Assembly: GCF_037890675.1 (NCBI RefSeq)
Contig: NZ_CP149574.1
Coordinates: 4,626,874-4,690,873, forward strand
Origin: Methylovirgula sp. 4M-Z18
GTDB taxonomy: Bacteria > Pseudomonadota > Alphaproteobacteria > Rhizobiales > Beijerinckiaceae
DNA length: 64,000 nt
Direction: 5' to 3'
The notes below the pieces were generated by a model that made no database searches, was not told the origin of the DNA, and saw only the letters and a list, made by a program, of their open reading frames with translations. This document shows positions 52,561 through 62,524 of this stretch, piece after piece. Position 1 is the first letter of the stretch. Each line of letters opens with the position of its first letter. A program made the position numbers and the translations under genes.

Positions 52561-53826
52561 TTACGGCTGTGGCCAAGCGAAATCGTCGGCGCGGCCGGGC
52601 TTCGGGTCGAGCGGCCGGCCGTCCACCAGCACGCGGGTGGTCAACCGGTTGGCGCCATTGGGCGCGGATGCGCGCTGGTGCTGGGCCAGCGTCCCATCCA
52701 GGGCGAGCGGCGCGGCGGTGAGCGCGAGCACCGGACCGGCTGCCGGCTTTTGCGGCAGCACCACATCGGCGGCGGGCGGCAGCGGCAGCGTCTTCAAGAT
52801 CTCTTCCGGCGACAGAGGTTTGACTTCGGTGCCCACAGGGGCGGCCGGCTGGCTGTCGAGCGGAGCGGGAGCGGGCTGCGAAACCGTCTCCACCGGCTGC
52901 TGCGTCGAGCTTTGCGGCAAGCCCGGCGCGCTCACCAGATCGGGCTGAGCTGCCTTGCGCGCCTCGTCGACGGCGTTGCGGATATCGTGATCGATGAAGC
53001 TCGCGAGCTTCAACGCCCCGGCCTTGGTGAAATGGATCCCGTCGTTGGTGCGCAATTTCGCCGGCTGGCCGTTCACATCCGGCCCATTGGCGCTGTAATG
53101 GCCAGAATCATCGGCAAAGGCGTTCCAGATATCGACATAGGCCGCGCCATTCTTTTCCGCCGCGCCCTTGAAGATTTCGTTCATCGCCACCGCATCGGCT
53201 GATAATTTGTCGCTGCTCATGATCGGCAGGCCAACCCAGATCAGCGGAATTTTCTTGTCGTGAAACTGCTGCGCAATGTCTTCGGCACGTTTCACATAGA
53301 TCTCGCGCCATTGCGGCGTCAGCGGATCATAGGTGCCGCTCGCATCCTTGAGCGGCTGATGGTCGTTGAGGCCGATCATGATCACCGCATAGGTGATCTT
53401 GTCGGATCCGGCGAGCAGATCGCGGATCGATTTCGGCCAGTCGTAAAAATCATCGCGCACGAGGCCCGAGGATTCGCGCGCCTTGTTTTGTACCGCGACT
53501 TCCGGCCGGTCGCTCAGCGAGTCCTGCAGTCCCTGCTGCGCGAAATAGGCGAGCGAGTCGCCGAACACATCGACGAAGAACGTCGGCTCGACTTTCGGTT
53601 GCGCCGGCGTGTCGGGCGCGTATCGCGGTTGCGTCACCGCCGGGCGGGTGAGTTTCGATTGCGGCACGCGGGGTTTGGGCTGTTGGCTCTGGCGCTGCTG
53701 TTCCTGAAACCAGAAATTACGCGCACCGCCGTTGTCGCCCTCCGCCCGGACCGGCGCCATCGGCGGCCAGCACAGGAAGAGTATGGCGAGGCTCAAGACG
53801 CCAAGAAGCGGCAGCAAAAATCTCAT
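52561..53826 (-). CDS. SGNH/GDSL hydrolase (DUF459)
   Basis: A 421-residue exported or membrane-anchored SGNH hydrolase. The N-terminal hydrophobic segment LLPLLGVLSLAILFLCW could be signal or anchor. Catalytic blocks: FVDVFGDSLAYF (Ser), MIGLNDHQ (Asn), and DGIHFTKAG (Asp, His). The C-terminal 140 residues are Pro/Ala-rich. In rhizobial relatives DUF459 proteins are cell-envelope esterases, but the exact ester is unknown. A related role in polysaccharide O-acetyl chemistry is inference. Confidence 0.85.
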   Translation of the reverse strand: MRFLLPLLGVLSLAILFLCWPPMAPVRAEGDNGGARNFWFQEQQRQSQQPKPRVPQSKLTRPAVTQPRYAPDTPAQPKVEPTFFVDVFGDSLAYFAQQGLQDSLSDRPEVAVQNKARESSGLVRDDFYDWPKSIRDLLAGSDKITYAVIMIGLNDHQPLKDASGTYDPLTPQWREIYVKRAEDIAQQFHDKKIPLIWVGLPIMSSDKLSADAVAMNEIFKGAAEKNGAAYVDIWNAFADDSGHYSANGPDVNGQPAKLRTNDGIHFTKAGALKLASFIDHDIRNAVDEARKAAQPDLVSAPGLPQSSTQQPVETVSQPAPAPLDSQPAAPVGTEVKPLSPEEILKTLPLPPAADVVLPQKPAAGPVLALTAAPLALDGTLAQHQRASAPNGANRLTTRVLVDGRPLDPKPGRADDFAWPQP

Positions 53827-53904
53827 GCGCCTTTATAGCGCATGACAAAGTGGACAGGAATAAGGAGGCAAGCGCCCTCTGCGCCGTCGGTTAATGGACC
53901 GACC

Positions 53905-54846
53905 TCAGGCGCGTCTCGCTTCGATCGCCTCCCAGATGCTCACCGCGAGATCGGGACCGCCGAGGCGCTTGATGGCGCGGATGCCGGTCGGCGAGGTGAC
54001 GTTGATCTCGGTCAGCAGGCCGTCGATGACATCGATGCCGACGAAAATCAGGCCGCGCTTTTTCAAGTCCGGCCCGATGGCCGCGCAAATTTCCTGTTCG
54101 CGCGGGCTCAAGTCCGTCGAGGCGGCAGCGCCCCCGCGCACCATATTGGAGCGAATGTCGTCGCCCTGGGGCAGGCGGTTCACCGCGCCCAGCGCGACGC
54201 CATCGACCAGAATGATGCGCTTGTCGCCGTGCTTCACCTCGGGCAGAAACCGCTGGATCATCCACGGCTCGCGGAAGGTGACGGAGAAAAGATCGAACAG
54301 CGAGCCGAAATTCACATCTCGCCGCGCCACCTTGAACACGGCCGCGCCGCCATTGCCGTACAGCGGCTTCATGACCACGTCGCCATGCTCCTCGCGGAAC
54401 GCTTCGATCGTCGCGCGGTCGCGCGAGACGAGCGTCGGCGGCATGAGCTGCGGATAATTCAGCACCAGGATCTTTTCCGGCGCGTTGCGGACCGAGGCCG
54501 GATCGTTCACCACCAGCGTTTTGGGATGAATCTGCTCGAGCAGATGGGTCGTCGTGATGTAATGCATGTCGAAGGGCGGATCCTGCCGCAGCAGCACCAC
54601 ATCCATGTCGGCAAGATTCGCCAGCTTTGCCTCGCCGAGCGTGAAATGATCGCCCTTGATGTCGCGCACCTTTACCGGCTGCACGCGGGCGCTGACATCG
54701 GTGCCGCGCTGCGACAATGTGTCGGGCGTATAATAGAACAATTGGTGGCCGCGCGCTTGCGCCTCCAGCATCAGCGCGAAAGTCGAATCCCCGGCAATAT
54801 TGATTTTCTCAATCGGGTCCATCTGGACGGCGACTTTTAACGGCAT
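53905..54846 (-). CDS. gshB: Glutathione synthetase
   Basis: A 313-residue ATP-grasp ligase adding glycine to gamma-glutamylcysteine. N-terminal [20 protein letters not shown] is characteristic; [33 protein letters not shown] and [18 protein letters not shown] follow, with the metal-binding [10 protein letters not shown]. It lies downstream of rsmI-yraN in the order typical for alphaproteobacteria, about 70 bp after yraN. Confidence 0.96.
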   Translation of the reverse strand: MPLKVAVQMDPIEKINIAGDSTFALMLEAQARGHQLFYYTPDTLSQRGTDVSARVQPVKVRDIKGDHFTLGEAKLANLADMDVVLLRQDPPFDMHYITTTHLLEQIHPKTLVVNDPASVRNAPEKILVLNYPQLMPPTLVSRDRATIEAFREEHGDVVMKPLYGNGGAAVFKVARRDVNFGSLFDLFSVTFREPWMIQRFLPEVKHGDKRIILVDGVALGAVNRLPQGDDIRSNMVRGGAAASTDLSPREQEICAAIGPDLKKRGLIFVGIDVIDGLLTEINVTSPTGIRAIKRLGGPDLAVSIWEAIEARRA

Positions 54847-54918
54847 TTGTCATCCTCAAGCTTCGGTGCGGTATCATATGGGAGCTTAGTGCCGTCTGGC
54901 CAGTCACACGGCCGAAGT

Positions 54919-55305
54919 TCAAATATCAGGCAATTCGAATATGTGCTCGACATGCTGCGGCAGCCGGCCTTTGGCGAGATAGATCGCATCCGCCCGCAAG
55001 GTGCAGGACGAGGCCCAAGGATTGCGGCTCAGCCAGAGGCGGATGGCGTGGCGCATCGCTCTTTGTTTGGTGGGCGTGATCGCGCTTTGTGCGTCTTCGA
55101 GCTGCGGCCGCGCCTTGACCTCGACGAAGATCACCGTTGCGCCGCGCTTGGCGACAAGATCGATCTCGCCGCCGGGAACGACGACATTGCGCGCCAGAAT
55201 GCGGTAGAATTTGCCGCGCAGCCACAAAGCCGCGAACCATTCCGCCTCCAGGCCAAAATGGCGCGCCCGCCTTTTCTTGGCCGTGCGATCCTCGGCGCCA
55301 CGCAT
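54919..55305 (-). CDS. YraN family endonuclease-like protein (UPF0102)
   Basis: A 128-residue protein of the YraN family with the restriction-nuclease-like core GEIDLVAKRG and VIFVEVKAR (E-x-K). GLEAEWFAALWL at the start and QRAMRHAIRLWL toward the end fit. The biological role is unknown. Its ATG at 55305 lies one base after the rsmI TGA, so translation is likely coupled. Confidence 0.9.
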   Translation of the reverse strand: MRGAEDRTAKKRRARHFGLEAEWFAALWLRGKFYRILARNVVVPGGEIDLVAKRGATVIFVEVKARPQLEDAQSAITPTKQRAMRHAIRLWLSRNPWASSCTLRADAIYLAKGRLPQHVEHIFELPDI

Positions 55306-55306
55306 G

Positions 55307-56230
55307 TCAATCGGACCGGGCGGCAAGCTCGATGGCGCGGGCATAGACCTGGCGCCGCGGCAGGCCGGTTTCGCCCGCAACCACCGAAGCGGCATCCTTC
55401 ACCGAATGCACTTTGAGCGCGTCCTGCAGCCGCTCGTCCAGCGTGTCGGCCGAGGCCAGTTCCGCGCCGGGCGGGCCGACGAGCAGCACGATCTCGCCCT
55501 TCGGCGGCGGCTCGTCGGCCAGCGCCTCGGCGAGATGCTGCAGCGGGCCGCGCCGCACCTGCTCGAAATGCTTGGTCAGTTCGCGCGCAATCGCCGCGTC
55601 GCGATTGCCGAGCACCGCCGCGAGATCGGCCAAGGTTTCGGCCAGCCGGCGCGGCGATTCGAAAAATACCAAAGTGCCGGGAATCGGCTGCAATTGCGCG
55701 ATCCGCGCCCGCCGCGCCGCGCTTTTTCCGGGCAGGAAGCCTTCGAAAAAGAAGCGATCGGTCGGCAGGCCGGCGACCACCAGCGCCGCGAGCACCGCGG
55801 AGGCGCCGGGCACGGAGGTCACGGCGATCCCTTCCTCGAGCGCGTCGGCCACCAGTTTGAAGCCGGGATCGGAGACGAGCGGCGTACCCGCGTCTGAGAC
55901 GAGCGCCAATGTCGCGCCGCTCTTGAGCCGGGCGATGAGGTGCGGACGCATCGTCGCCGCATTGTGTTCGTGATAGGCGACGAGCGGCGTCGCGATGCCA
56001 TAATGGGCGAGCAAGGTCTTGGTGACGCGGGTATCTTCGGCGATGACCGCTTCGGCCGCCGCCAAAGTCGCAAGCGCGCGGAAGGAGATATCGCCCAAAT
56101 TGCCGATCGGCGTCGCAACCACATGCAGGCCCTTGGCCAGCGGCTCGGCTTCCGCGCGCAGGCCGAAGGCGGTGAAGCTGCCGCCGGTTTTGGCGCTCGG
56201 CACAGGATGGGCGGGATAGGTCTCGGTCAT
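55307..56230 (-). CDS. rsmI: 16S rRNA (cytidine1402-2'-O)-methyltransferase
   Basis: A 307-residue SAM-dependent methyltransferase of the tetrapyrrole methylase fold, modifying C1402 in the decoding centre. Motifs: HVVATPIGNLGDISFRAL, IAEDTRVTKTLLAHYG, LVSDAGTPLVSDPGF, SVPGASAVLAALVVAGLPTD, and FFESPRRLAETL. Start ATG 56230 (MTETYPAH) is preferred to the longer frame. It heads the rsmI-yraN(-gshB) run and diverges from the PBP activator. Confidence 0.95.
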   Translation of the reverse strand: MTETYPAHPVPSAKTGGSFTAFGLRAEAEPLAKGLHVVATPIGNLGDISFRALATLAAAEAVIAEDTRVTKTLLAHYGIATPLVAYHEHNAATMRPHLIARLKSGATLALVSDAGTPLVSDPGFKLVADALEEGIAVTSVPGASAVLAALVVAGLPTDRFFFEGFLPGKSAARRARIAQLQPIPGTLVFFESPRRLAETLADLAAVLGNRDAAIARELTKHFEQVRRGPLQHLAEALADEPPPKGEIVLLVGPPGAELASADTLDERLQDALKVHSVKDAASVVAGETGLPRRQVYARAIELAARSD

Positions 56231-56448
56231 TGGCACAGGCCTGAAGTTCGTTATAAAGGTATTAATGTTCTTTTTATAGAACATGTCAACTTACATCTAT
56301 CTTATCGCCGGAGCATCGGCAAAGATATGTGTCAGGCGCGTTCCGACTCCTTTCCGCCGCCAGGCGCAGATTCAACATTCGTGAAGGTTTTCGGGTCAGG
56401 ATCAGCGTGAATAGGTGGTTAACGCGGATTGTGGACCGGAGGGTTTCA

Positions 56449-57645
56449 GTGACTATCCTCACCCGTAAGGAATTTTTGCGCCTGGGCGGCCTCGCCCTCG
56501 TGACGACATCGCTCAGCGCCTGCGGCCAATTGGGAGTGCCATTCGGCGAAAGCGAACCGCCCGCGCCGGCAACACCCGCGCAGAACGCGCCCTCAGGCGG
56601 CAATATCGGCAACGGACCCATCCACGTGGCGCTGATCCTGCCGCTGACCTCGCAATCCGGTGCCAGCCAGATCGGCGTTTCCATGCGCAATGCCGCCGAA
56701 CTGGCGTTGAGCGATTCGGGCAGTTCCGAATTGACCATCCTGGTGAAGGACGATCGCTCCAGCCCGGACGGCGCCCGCCAGGCCGCGCAAGAGGCGCTGA
56801 ACGACGGCGCGCAATTGTTCATCGGCCCGCTGTTCGCCGCCAATGTGCGTGAGGTCTCGAGCGTCGCGCACGGGGCAGGCAAATCGGTCATCGCGTTTTC
56901 GACCGATCCGACAGTCGCCGCGCCGGGCACTTATCTCCTGTCCTTCCCGATCGATGGCAAGGTGAACCGCGTCCTCGATTTTGCCGCGAGCCGCGGCAAG
57001 AAATCCTTCGCTGTCCTCGCGCCCGATGCGGGGGCGTCGCCGGCAAGTCTGGCGGCCTTTGCCGCATTCCAATCCCATGCCGGCGACATCGGCGTGCGCG
57101 TGCAATCGGTGGAGCGCTATCCGGCCGGCAAGCCGGGTGACGCGGTCAAGCGCGTCGCCACGGTGGCGCAGCAGATCGACGGGATTTTCATCGCCGACGA
57201 TGCCAACGGTATGGGCGCGATGGCGACAGCCTTGACGGCCAATGGGCTCGACGGGCGCAAGATCCAACTGCTTGGCACCGACGCCTGGGAAGATCCGCGC
57301 ACGATGGCGCTGCCGGCCCTGCAGGGCGCCTGGTTTGCCGCGCCGGACGATGCCGGCTTCCGCAATTTCGCCCAACGCTACCGCGCCAAATATAATAGTG
57401 AGCCGCACCGTCTGGCGTCGCTTGCCTATGACGCGACCTCGCTCGCCGCCGCTTTGCCGCGCGTCCAAAGCGCCAATCCCTATACGGATGCTGTGCTGAC
57501 CGATTCCAAGGGCTTCACCAATGTGGACGGCTTCTTCCGCTTCCGCACCAACGGGCAGGTGGAGCGCGCGCTCGCCGTCTATCAGATCGGCAACGGATCG
57601 AAATCGATCTTGGACGCGGCGCCACGGTCGTTGCCGGTGACGTGA
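56449..57645 (+). CDS. Penicillin-binding protein activator (LpoA-like) lipoprotein
   Basis: A 398-residue lipoprotein. GTG start at 56449 is supported by ccggagggtttca. The signal (LRLGGLALVTTSLSAC) ends in a lipobox, so it is lipidated. The rest is a periplasmic-binding-protein type 1 fold (HVALILPLTSQSGASQIG, FIGPLFAANVREV, FIADDANGMGAMATALTANG), like LpoA/LivK. In Gammaproteobacteria LpoA activates PBP1A; here the role is inferred from homology and from the neighbouring rsmI-yraN. A longer upstream frame exists but lacks similarity. Confidence 0.85.
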   Translation: MTILTRKEFLRLGGLALVTTSLSACGQLGVPFGESEPPAPATPAQNAPSGGNIGNGPIHVALILPLTSQSGASQIGVSMRNAAELALSDSGSSELTILVKDDRSSPDGARQAAQEALNDGAQLFIGPLFAANVREVSSVAHGAGKSVIAFSTDPTVAAPGTYLLSFPIDGKVNRVLDFAASRGKKSFAVLAPDAGASPASLAAFAAFQSHAGDIGVRVQSVERYPAGKPGDAVKRVATVAQQIDGIFIADDANGMGAMATALTANGLDGRKIQLLGTDAWEDPRTMALPALQGAWFAAPDDAGFRNFAQRYRAKYNSEPHRLASLAYDATSLAAALPRVQSANPYTDAVLTDSKGFTNVDGFFRFRTNGQVERALAVYQIGNGSKSILDAAPRSLPVT

Positions 57646-57662
57646 AGCTGATACGGCGGTCC

Positions 57663-58580
57663 TCACGCCATAAAAGTGCTGAGACTTTCGGGAGCGAGGC
57701 CGGCTTCGCTGCCGATGCGCCTGGCAAGCTGCACGGCCGCGTCGCGCATGGCGCCGACCGGCCGGTCGAGCCAGTATGACACTGGATTGAGAGCCGTGCG
57801 CGGATCGACTTGCACCACGCGCCCCGCCGCAACCTGCGCCGCGGCCAATGGCGGGCGGGCGAGCGCCAATCCGAGCCCGCAAGCCGCCGCGTCGAGCACG
57901 AGATTGTAATCCTCGAACCGCCGGTCCTGCGGGCGCGGTTTGTAATCGAGCCCCTGCGCGGCAAACCAAGAGCGCCAGCCGGAGGCGTCGGAATCGTGGA
58001 TGAGCGGCCAATTCAGCAACCGGGCCGGATCGCCCGTGCCTATTGCGGCGGCCAAATGCGGCGCGGCGATCGGGAAACAATGCTCCTCGAACAGCCGCAC
58101 GGATTGCCGGTCCGGCACCGTCCCGCGCCCGCAGCGGATAGCGAGATCGATGCCTTCATTGCCCAAATCCAATTGCCGATGATCGACCATCAGGAGGACG
58201 CGCAGCTTCGGCGCGCCGTCTTCGAGTTGCGTCAGCCGCGGCAGCAGCCAGAGGCCGCAGATCGAGGGCGGCGAGCTGATCCGGACCACCGCCGCGCCGC
58301 GCGGATCCTGCCAGCGGTCGCTGGTATCGGCGATCATCGCGAACGCCTCGCGGGTGCGTAGCAGCAGCCTTTGACCTTCCGGCGTCAGCGTCACCCCGCG
58401 GGCCTGGCGCTCGAACAGCCTTTGGCCGAGCCAATGTTCCAGCTTCATCACCTGACGGCTGACCGCGCCATGAGTGAGGTGCAACACCTCCGCCGCGCCG
58501 GAAAAGCTGCCGGCGCACGCGGCCGCCTCGAAGGCGCGCAGGGTTTCGAGCGGCGGCAGGGCGGTCAAGCTGTGATCCAT
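57663..58580 (-). CDS. LysR family transcriptional regulator (GcvA-like)
   Basis: A 305-residue LysR regulator. The N-terminal winged helix-turn-helix reads [20 protein letters not shown] then [19 protein letters not shown]; the C-terminal effector domain follows ([28 protein letters not shown]). It is divergent from a DMT permease with an 86-bp gap, the usual layout for a regulator of its neighbour. ATG 58580 is chosen because homology starts at PPLETLRAF. Confidence 0.92.
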   Translation of the reverse strand: MDHSLTALPPLETLRAFEAAACAGSFSGAAEVLHLTHGAVSRQVMKLEHWLGQRLFERQARGVTLTPEGQRLLLRTREAFAMIADTSDRWQDPRGAAVVRISSPPSICGLWLLPRLTQLEDGAPKLRVLLMVDHRQLDLGNEGIDLAIRCGRGTVPDRQSVRLFEEHCFPIAAPHLAAAIGTGDPARLLNWPLIHDSDASGWRSWFAAQGLDYKPRPQDRRFEDYNLVLDAAACGLGLALARPPLAAAQVAAGRVVQVDPRTALNPVSYWLDRPVGAMRDAAVQLARRIGSEAGLAPESLSTFMA

Positions 58581-58599
58581 ACGCACAGATGAATGCCGA

Positions 58600-58616
58600 A
58601 TTGTTCGATTGTCAAT
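58600..58616. promoter_or_regulatory. Candidate LysR-type dyad
   Basis: ATTG-N9-CAAT in the LysR/DMT intergenic gap, containing T-N11-A spacing typical of LysR sites. It is 20 bases from the lysR start and 51 from the permease start. Confidence 0.4.
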
Positions 58617-58666
58617 CAGCTCATGCCGGCGTCTCATGCGCCGACTTTTGCCAAAGGGCACCGATC

Positions 58667-59563
58667 ATGAGCACCATCGAGATGAGCCGCAGCGCACCGC
58701 GCGGCCTGGATACAATCACTCTTGCGGCGGTCGCGACGACCGTTCTGAGCTGGGCCTCGGCCTTTCCCGCCATCCGCGCCGGACTCACAGCCTTCGGTCC
58801 GGCGGAACTCGGTGCCCTCCGCTTCGCGGTCGCGGCCGTCCCGGCGGCGGCGATGCTGATCGTGCTGCGGCCGGCATGGCCGAACCAGCAGGAAATTTGG
58901 CGCTTTGCCGCCGGCGGCATCCTCTTCGTCGCGCTCTATACGATCCTGCTGAACACCGGTGAACAGACGGTTTCGGCGGGGGCGGCGAGCTTCATCATCA
59001 ACATCAACCCCGTCGTCATCGCCGCGCTCGCCGGTATTTTCCTGGGCGAATCCTTCAGCCGCAAAGCCTGGCTCGGCACGCTCATCTCGCTCGCGGGCAT
59101 CGGCGCGATCGCACTTGGCGAAGGGCAGGGGCTGCGCATCGATGCCGGCGCCTTATTGATCGCCGGCGCGGCACTGTGCACCGCCGTCGCCGCTATCGCG
59201 CAAAAGCCGCTGTTCCGCCGGCACAAGCCGCTGACCGTCGCGGCCTGGAACATGGTGATCGGCGCGCTCGCGCTCATCCCATTTCTGCCGGGCGCCATCG
59301 GGCAGGCGCAGACTGCGCCGGCGGCAAGCCTCTTCGCCGTCATTTATCTCGGCATCTTCCCGAGCCTGATCGGATATGCCACCTGGGCCGTCGCCTTATC
59401 GCGCCTGCCCGCCGCCCGCGCCGCGAACTTCATGTATTGCGTGCCGCCGGCCGCGACCTTGTTGGGCTTTGCGTGGCTCGGCGAAGTGCCGACCCTGCTC
59501 GGCATCATTGGCGGCGCCATGGCGATTTGCGGCGTGGTGCTGGTGAATTGGCACAAGAAATAG
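58667..59563 (+). CDS. EamA/DMT family permease
   Basis: A 298-residue ten-helix transporter with two EamA repeats ([60 protein letters not shown]). Efflux of metabolites is common in this family, but the substrate cannot be told. It is divergent from the LysR gene that probably controls it. ATG 58667 (MSTIEMSR) is used. A strong terminator follows at 59601. Confidence 0.87.
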   Translation: MSTIEMSRSAPRGLDTITLAAVATTVLSWASAFPAIRAGLTAFGPAELGALRFAVAAVPAAAMLIVLRPAWPNQQEIWRFAAGGILFVALYTILLNTGEQTVSAGAASFIININPVVIAALAGIFLGESFSRKAWLGTLISLAGIGAIALGEGQGLRIDAGALLIAGAALCTAVAAIAQKPLFRRHKPLTVAAWNMVIGALALIPFLPGAIGQAQTAPAASLFAVIYLGIFPSLIGYATWAVALSRLPAARAANFMYCVPPAATLLGFAWLGEVPTLLGIIGGAMAICGVVLVNWHKK

Positions 59564-59600
59564 GCCTCCCGATCTGATCCAGCGGCAGGACCGATACGAA

Positions 59601-59641
59601 GAGAACGCGGAGCTAAGCGCGCCGCGTTCTCTTTCTTTCTT
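59601..59641 (+). terminator. Intrinsic terminator of the DMT permease gene
   Basis: 10-bp arms gagaacgcgg (59601-59610) and ccgcgttctc (59622-59631), then tttctttctt. Confidence 0.85.
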
Positions 59642-59804
59642 AAGCGGCCTCGCTTAAACAAGTATGGAACAATTCTTGCTTCTGGATCATTTGCATGCTC
59701 TCCAATTCCGACTGCAAATTGATGAAAATCACGATTGCGACACAGCCAAAGCCCGATCACGCGCAACCGCGGTGTGGCGGCGTTGCCCTTGGGGGCCGCC
59801 CATA

Positions 59805-60518
59805 ATGGCAACAGGCGGGCGAATTTTGATCGTCCTGCATCAGGAACATTCGACGGCTGGCCGCGTCGGTTTCCTGCTGCGCCGGATGGGTTTCGATCTC
59901 GACATCCGCCGGCCCCGATTCGGCGACACGCTGCCGACGGATATGGCGGACCACGCGGGTGCGGTGGTGTTTGGCGGGCCGATGAGCGCCAATGACGAAG
60001 ACGGCTATATCCGCAACGAGATCGATTGGCTCGCCAAGCCCTTGCGCGAGGACAAACCGTTCTTAGGGCTTTGCCTCGGCGCGCAGATGCTGACGCGGCA
60101 TCTCGGGGCACGGGTATATAAGCATACTGACGGCCGGATCGAGGCCGGCTATTATCCCATCGCGCCGCATGCCGCCGCCCATCACGTGACGGCGCAAGAG
60201 GGTGCGCCCTTTCCTGCCTATGTGTATCAGTGGCATAGCGAAGGCTTCGACCTGCCGCGTGGCGCCACCTTGCTGGCCGAAGGCGACGAATTCCCGATTC
60301 AGGCCTATCGCTGCGGCCGAAATGCCTATGCGCTGCAATTTCATCCGGAAGTCACCTATGCGATGATCTGCCGCTGGACCACGCGCGGCGCCGAACGGCT
60401 CGCAAATTTGGGCGCGCAACCGCCCGCAGCCCATTTCGCCGGCTGGTATCAATACGACGCCATCGTCGGGCGTTGGATCAAGGAATTCCTGAAAGTTTGG
60501 CTCGAACCGGCTACCTGA
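59805..60518 (+). CDS. Class I glutamine amidotransferase (GMP synthase-like)
   Basis: A 238-residue stand-alone GATase1 protein. Nucleophile C90 is in FLGLCLGAQML and the His-Glu pair in LQFHPEVTYAM. VVFGGPMSANDED and YQWHSEGFDLP match. Such proteins are often annotated as GMP synthase-like, but no synthetase domain is present and the acceptor partner is unknown. ATG 59805 is preferred to an upstream start. Its last 8 bases overlap the 3' end of the convergent mtgA. Confidence 0.87.
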   Translation: MATGGRILIVLHQEHSTAGRVGFLLRRMGFDLDIRRPRFGDTLPTDMADHAGAVVFGGPMSANDEDGYIRNEIDWLAKPLREDKPFLGLCLGAQMLTRHLGARVYKHTDGRIEAGYYPIAPHAAAHHVTAQEGAPFPAYVYQWHSEGFDLPRGATLLAEGDEFPIQAYRCGRNAYALQFHPEVTYAMICRWTTRGAERLANLGAQPPAAHFAGWYQYDAIVGRWIKEFLKVWLEPAT

Positions 60519-61197
60519 TGCAATCGAGCCATTGATCGGCAACCGCCGCGCGGCGGACGATGATCGAGGCCAGCGCCCGTTGATGCGGCGTCGGATGGGC
60601 GGGGTTGCGCAATTTCGGGTTGGGCAGGGCGGTCGCCATCAGCGCCGCTTCGCGCAAGGTCAGCGATTTAGCGCTCTTGCCGAAATAATGCTGCGCCGCC
60701 GCCTCGGCGCCGTAAATGCCGTCGCCCCATTCGGCAATGTTGAGATAGACTTCGATGATCCGCCGCTTCGGCCACAAGGCGTCGAGCGCCAAAGCCTCGG
60801 GGATCTCGATGCCCTTGCGGATCGCGGAGCGCCACGTGCCGAGAAAGAGATTGCGCGCCGTCTGCATCGGCACGGTCGAGGCGCCGCGCTTCGGCCCCCT
60901 CTCGCCGGCCTGGGTGATCACCTCGTTCAGCGCATCCCAATCGACGCCGTGATGATAGCAGAACTGGCCGTCCTCCGACATCAGCACCGCAGCGGGCAGA
61001 TGGCCGGAGATGCGGTCGAGCGGCACCCAAACCCGGTCCACCGGCTCCAACAGGGCCCAGCGGCCAAGCATGAGCACGGAAACCGGCGGCACCTCGCGCC
61101 ACACGAACAACATCACCCCCACGGCAATGCCGTAGGCGAAGCCGGCAAGCACCAGGAGACGGAACAAAAGGCGCAAAAATCGAAGGAACTTGGCCAT
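60511..61197 (-). CDS. mtgA: Monofunctional biosynthetic peptidoglycan transglycosylase
   Basis: A 228-residue GT51 enzyme polymerising lipid II. One N-terminal membrane helix (LLFRLLVLAGFAYGIAVGVM) is followed by the GT51 blocks MSEDGQFCYHHGVD (catalytic Glu), RGASTVPMQTARNLFL, KRRIIEVYLNIAEWGDGIYG, and EAALMATALPNP. ATG 61197 is used; the frame upstream only reads into palindromic copy 2. It adds to PBP1A at the window's end. Confidence 0.95.
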   Translation of the reverse strand: MAKFLRFLRLLFRLLVLAGFAYGIAVGVMLFVWREVPPVSVLMLGRWALLEPVDRVWVPLDRISGHLPAAVLMSEDGQFCYHHGVDWDALNEVITQAGERGPKRGASTVPMQTARNLFLGTWRSAIRKGIEIPEALALDALWPKRRIIEVYLNIAEWGDGIYGAEAAAQHYFGKSAKSLTLREAALMATALPNPKLRNPAHPTPHQRALASIIVRRAAVADQWLDCIR

Positions 61198-61258
61198 GAG
61201 CAGGATCGTGGTGGCGACGCGGGACCCGGCGGGCCAAGCATTCAATCTAAGGGCAAGC

Positions 61259-61530
61259 TTAGGACCTGTCGACACTCATAGATAGGGTCTGGACGTGAGC
61301 GAATTTGACCGAGTGGCAGGAGCCATGAGGAAGCAAGGCGTCCGCCTTGCGGCGATTGGCGACGCATCAATCGGGCAAATTCGCCACGCCCCTTCGGGGT
61401 GAGGTGAAAAATGATCATCTGCCGCGTCGCAATGCTTGCCGGTACGGACGTACCGGCCGCGCAATGCTCCTTGCATATGACCATTTTTGACCTCATCCAG
61501 ACCCTATCTATGAGTGTCGACAGGTCCTAA
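61259..61530 (-). repeat. Palindromic element, copy 2
   Basis: 272 bp between mtgA and ispA, in opposite orientation to copies 1 and 3. Outer arms 61259-61293 and 61496-61530 are perfect 35-bp inverted repeats. The core gives the same two inner hairpins (tgaggtcaaaaatggtca with its partner; gcgaatttgaccga with cgggcaaattcgc). Its arm sequence (ggacctgtcgacactcatag) differs from those of copies 1 and 3. Confidence 0.88.
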
Positions 61531-61597
61531 TTTGGCAAAGCTTGACCTTCCCGGGCGGCTAGGGCATCTCGTCCTAAATCATTCAGAGTCCTCGCCG

Positions 61598-62524
61598 ATG
61601 ACCCCACCCTCCACCGCATTTTCCGAGCGCCTTGCCGCCGTTGCCGCCGCGATGGAGGCGACGCTCGATGCTTTGCTGAGTGCCGCCCCCCTGCCGGGGG
61701 AAATCGCTAGGCCTTCCCGCCTCATCGAAGCGATGCGCTATGCGGTGCTCGGCGGCGGCAAGCGCTTGCGGCCGTTTCTGCTGATCGAGACGGCAAGGAT
61801 GCTCGGGTCCGAGGGCGAGGGCGTGCGGCGTGCGGCGGCGGCGCTCGAACTCGTCCATTGCTATTCGCTCGTCCACGACGATCTGCCGGCCATGGACGAC
61901 GACGATTTGCGCCGCGGCCGCCCGACGGTGCATCGCGCCTTTGACGAGGCGACCGCCATTCTCGCCGGCGACGCGCTGCTCACCTATGCCTTCGACGTGA
62001 TGGCGGACGACGCGACCCATGCGGATCCGGCCGTGCGTGCGAGGCTGGTCGCGGGGCTCGCCCGCGCGTCCGGCCTCGGCGGCATGGCCGGCGGACAGGC
62101 GCTCGATCTGGCCGCGGAACAAGCCACAGCACCGCTCAGCGAGTCTGAAATCGGCCAGCTCCAGGCCATGAAGACGGGGGCGCTGCTGCGCTTCGCGGTC
62201 GAGGCCGGCGGCCTGATCGGCAAGGCCGATGTGGGAACGCGGCAGGCTCTGGCGCGCTACGGCTCGGCGCTCGGCGCCGCCTTCCAGATCGCCGACGATA
62301 TTCTCGATGCCGAGAGCGACACGGCCACGCTCGGCAAGCAGGCGGGCAAGGACGCCGACCGCAACAAGGCGACGTTGGTGGCGAGCTTGGGCTTGGAGGC
62401 GGCCAAGCGCGAGCGCGACCGCCTTGCTGCAGAGGCGGAAAGCGCGTTGCAATTGCCGCAATGGCGCGGGCAGACGGATATTTTGATCGAGGCCGCGCGC
62501 TTCACCGCACAACGACGGAAGTAG
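61598..62524 (+). CDS. ispA: Polyprenyl synthetase, farnesyl diphosphate synthase type
   Basis: A 308-residue prenyl transferase condensing IPP with DMAPP/GPP. First Asp-rich motif DDLPAMDDDD near 105 and the second DDILD near 245; AVLGGGKRLRPFL and GGMAGGQALDL fit IspA. The typical xseB and dxs partners are absent. ATG 61598 (MTPPSTAF) is chosen; the longer frame begins inside copy 2. Its TAG stop (62522-62524) is the first three bases of copy 3, so the repeat supplies the stop. Confidence 0.93.
   Translation: MTPPSTAFSERLAAVAAAMEATLDALLSAAPLPGEIARPSRLIEAMRYAVLGGGKRLRPFLLIETARMLGSEGEGVRRAAAALELVHCYSLVHDDLPAMDDDDLRRGRPTVHRAFDEATAILAGDALLTYAFDVMADDATHADPAVRARLVAGLARASGLGGMAGGQALDLAAEQATAPLSESEIGQLQAMKTGALLRFAVEAGGLIGKADVGTRQALARYGSALGAAFQIADDILDAESDTATLGKQAGKDADRNKATLVASLGLEAAKRERDRLAAEAESALQLPQWRGQTDILIEAARFTAQRRK

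Noticed and set aside
61197-61275. N-terminal extension of mtgA (and likewise the ispA frame from 61514)
   Set aside because: Both extensions are read from the arms of palindromic copy 2 and have no similarity to the enzymes.
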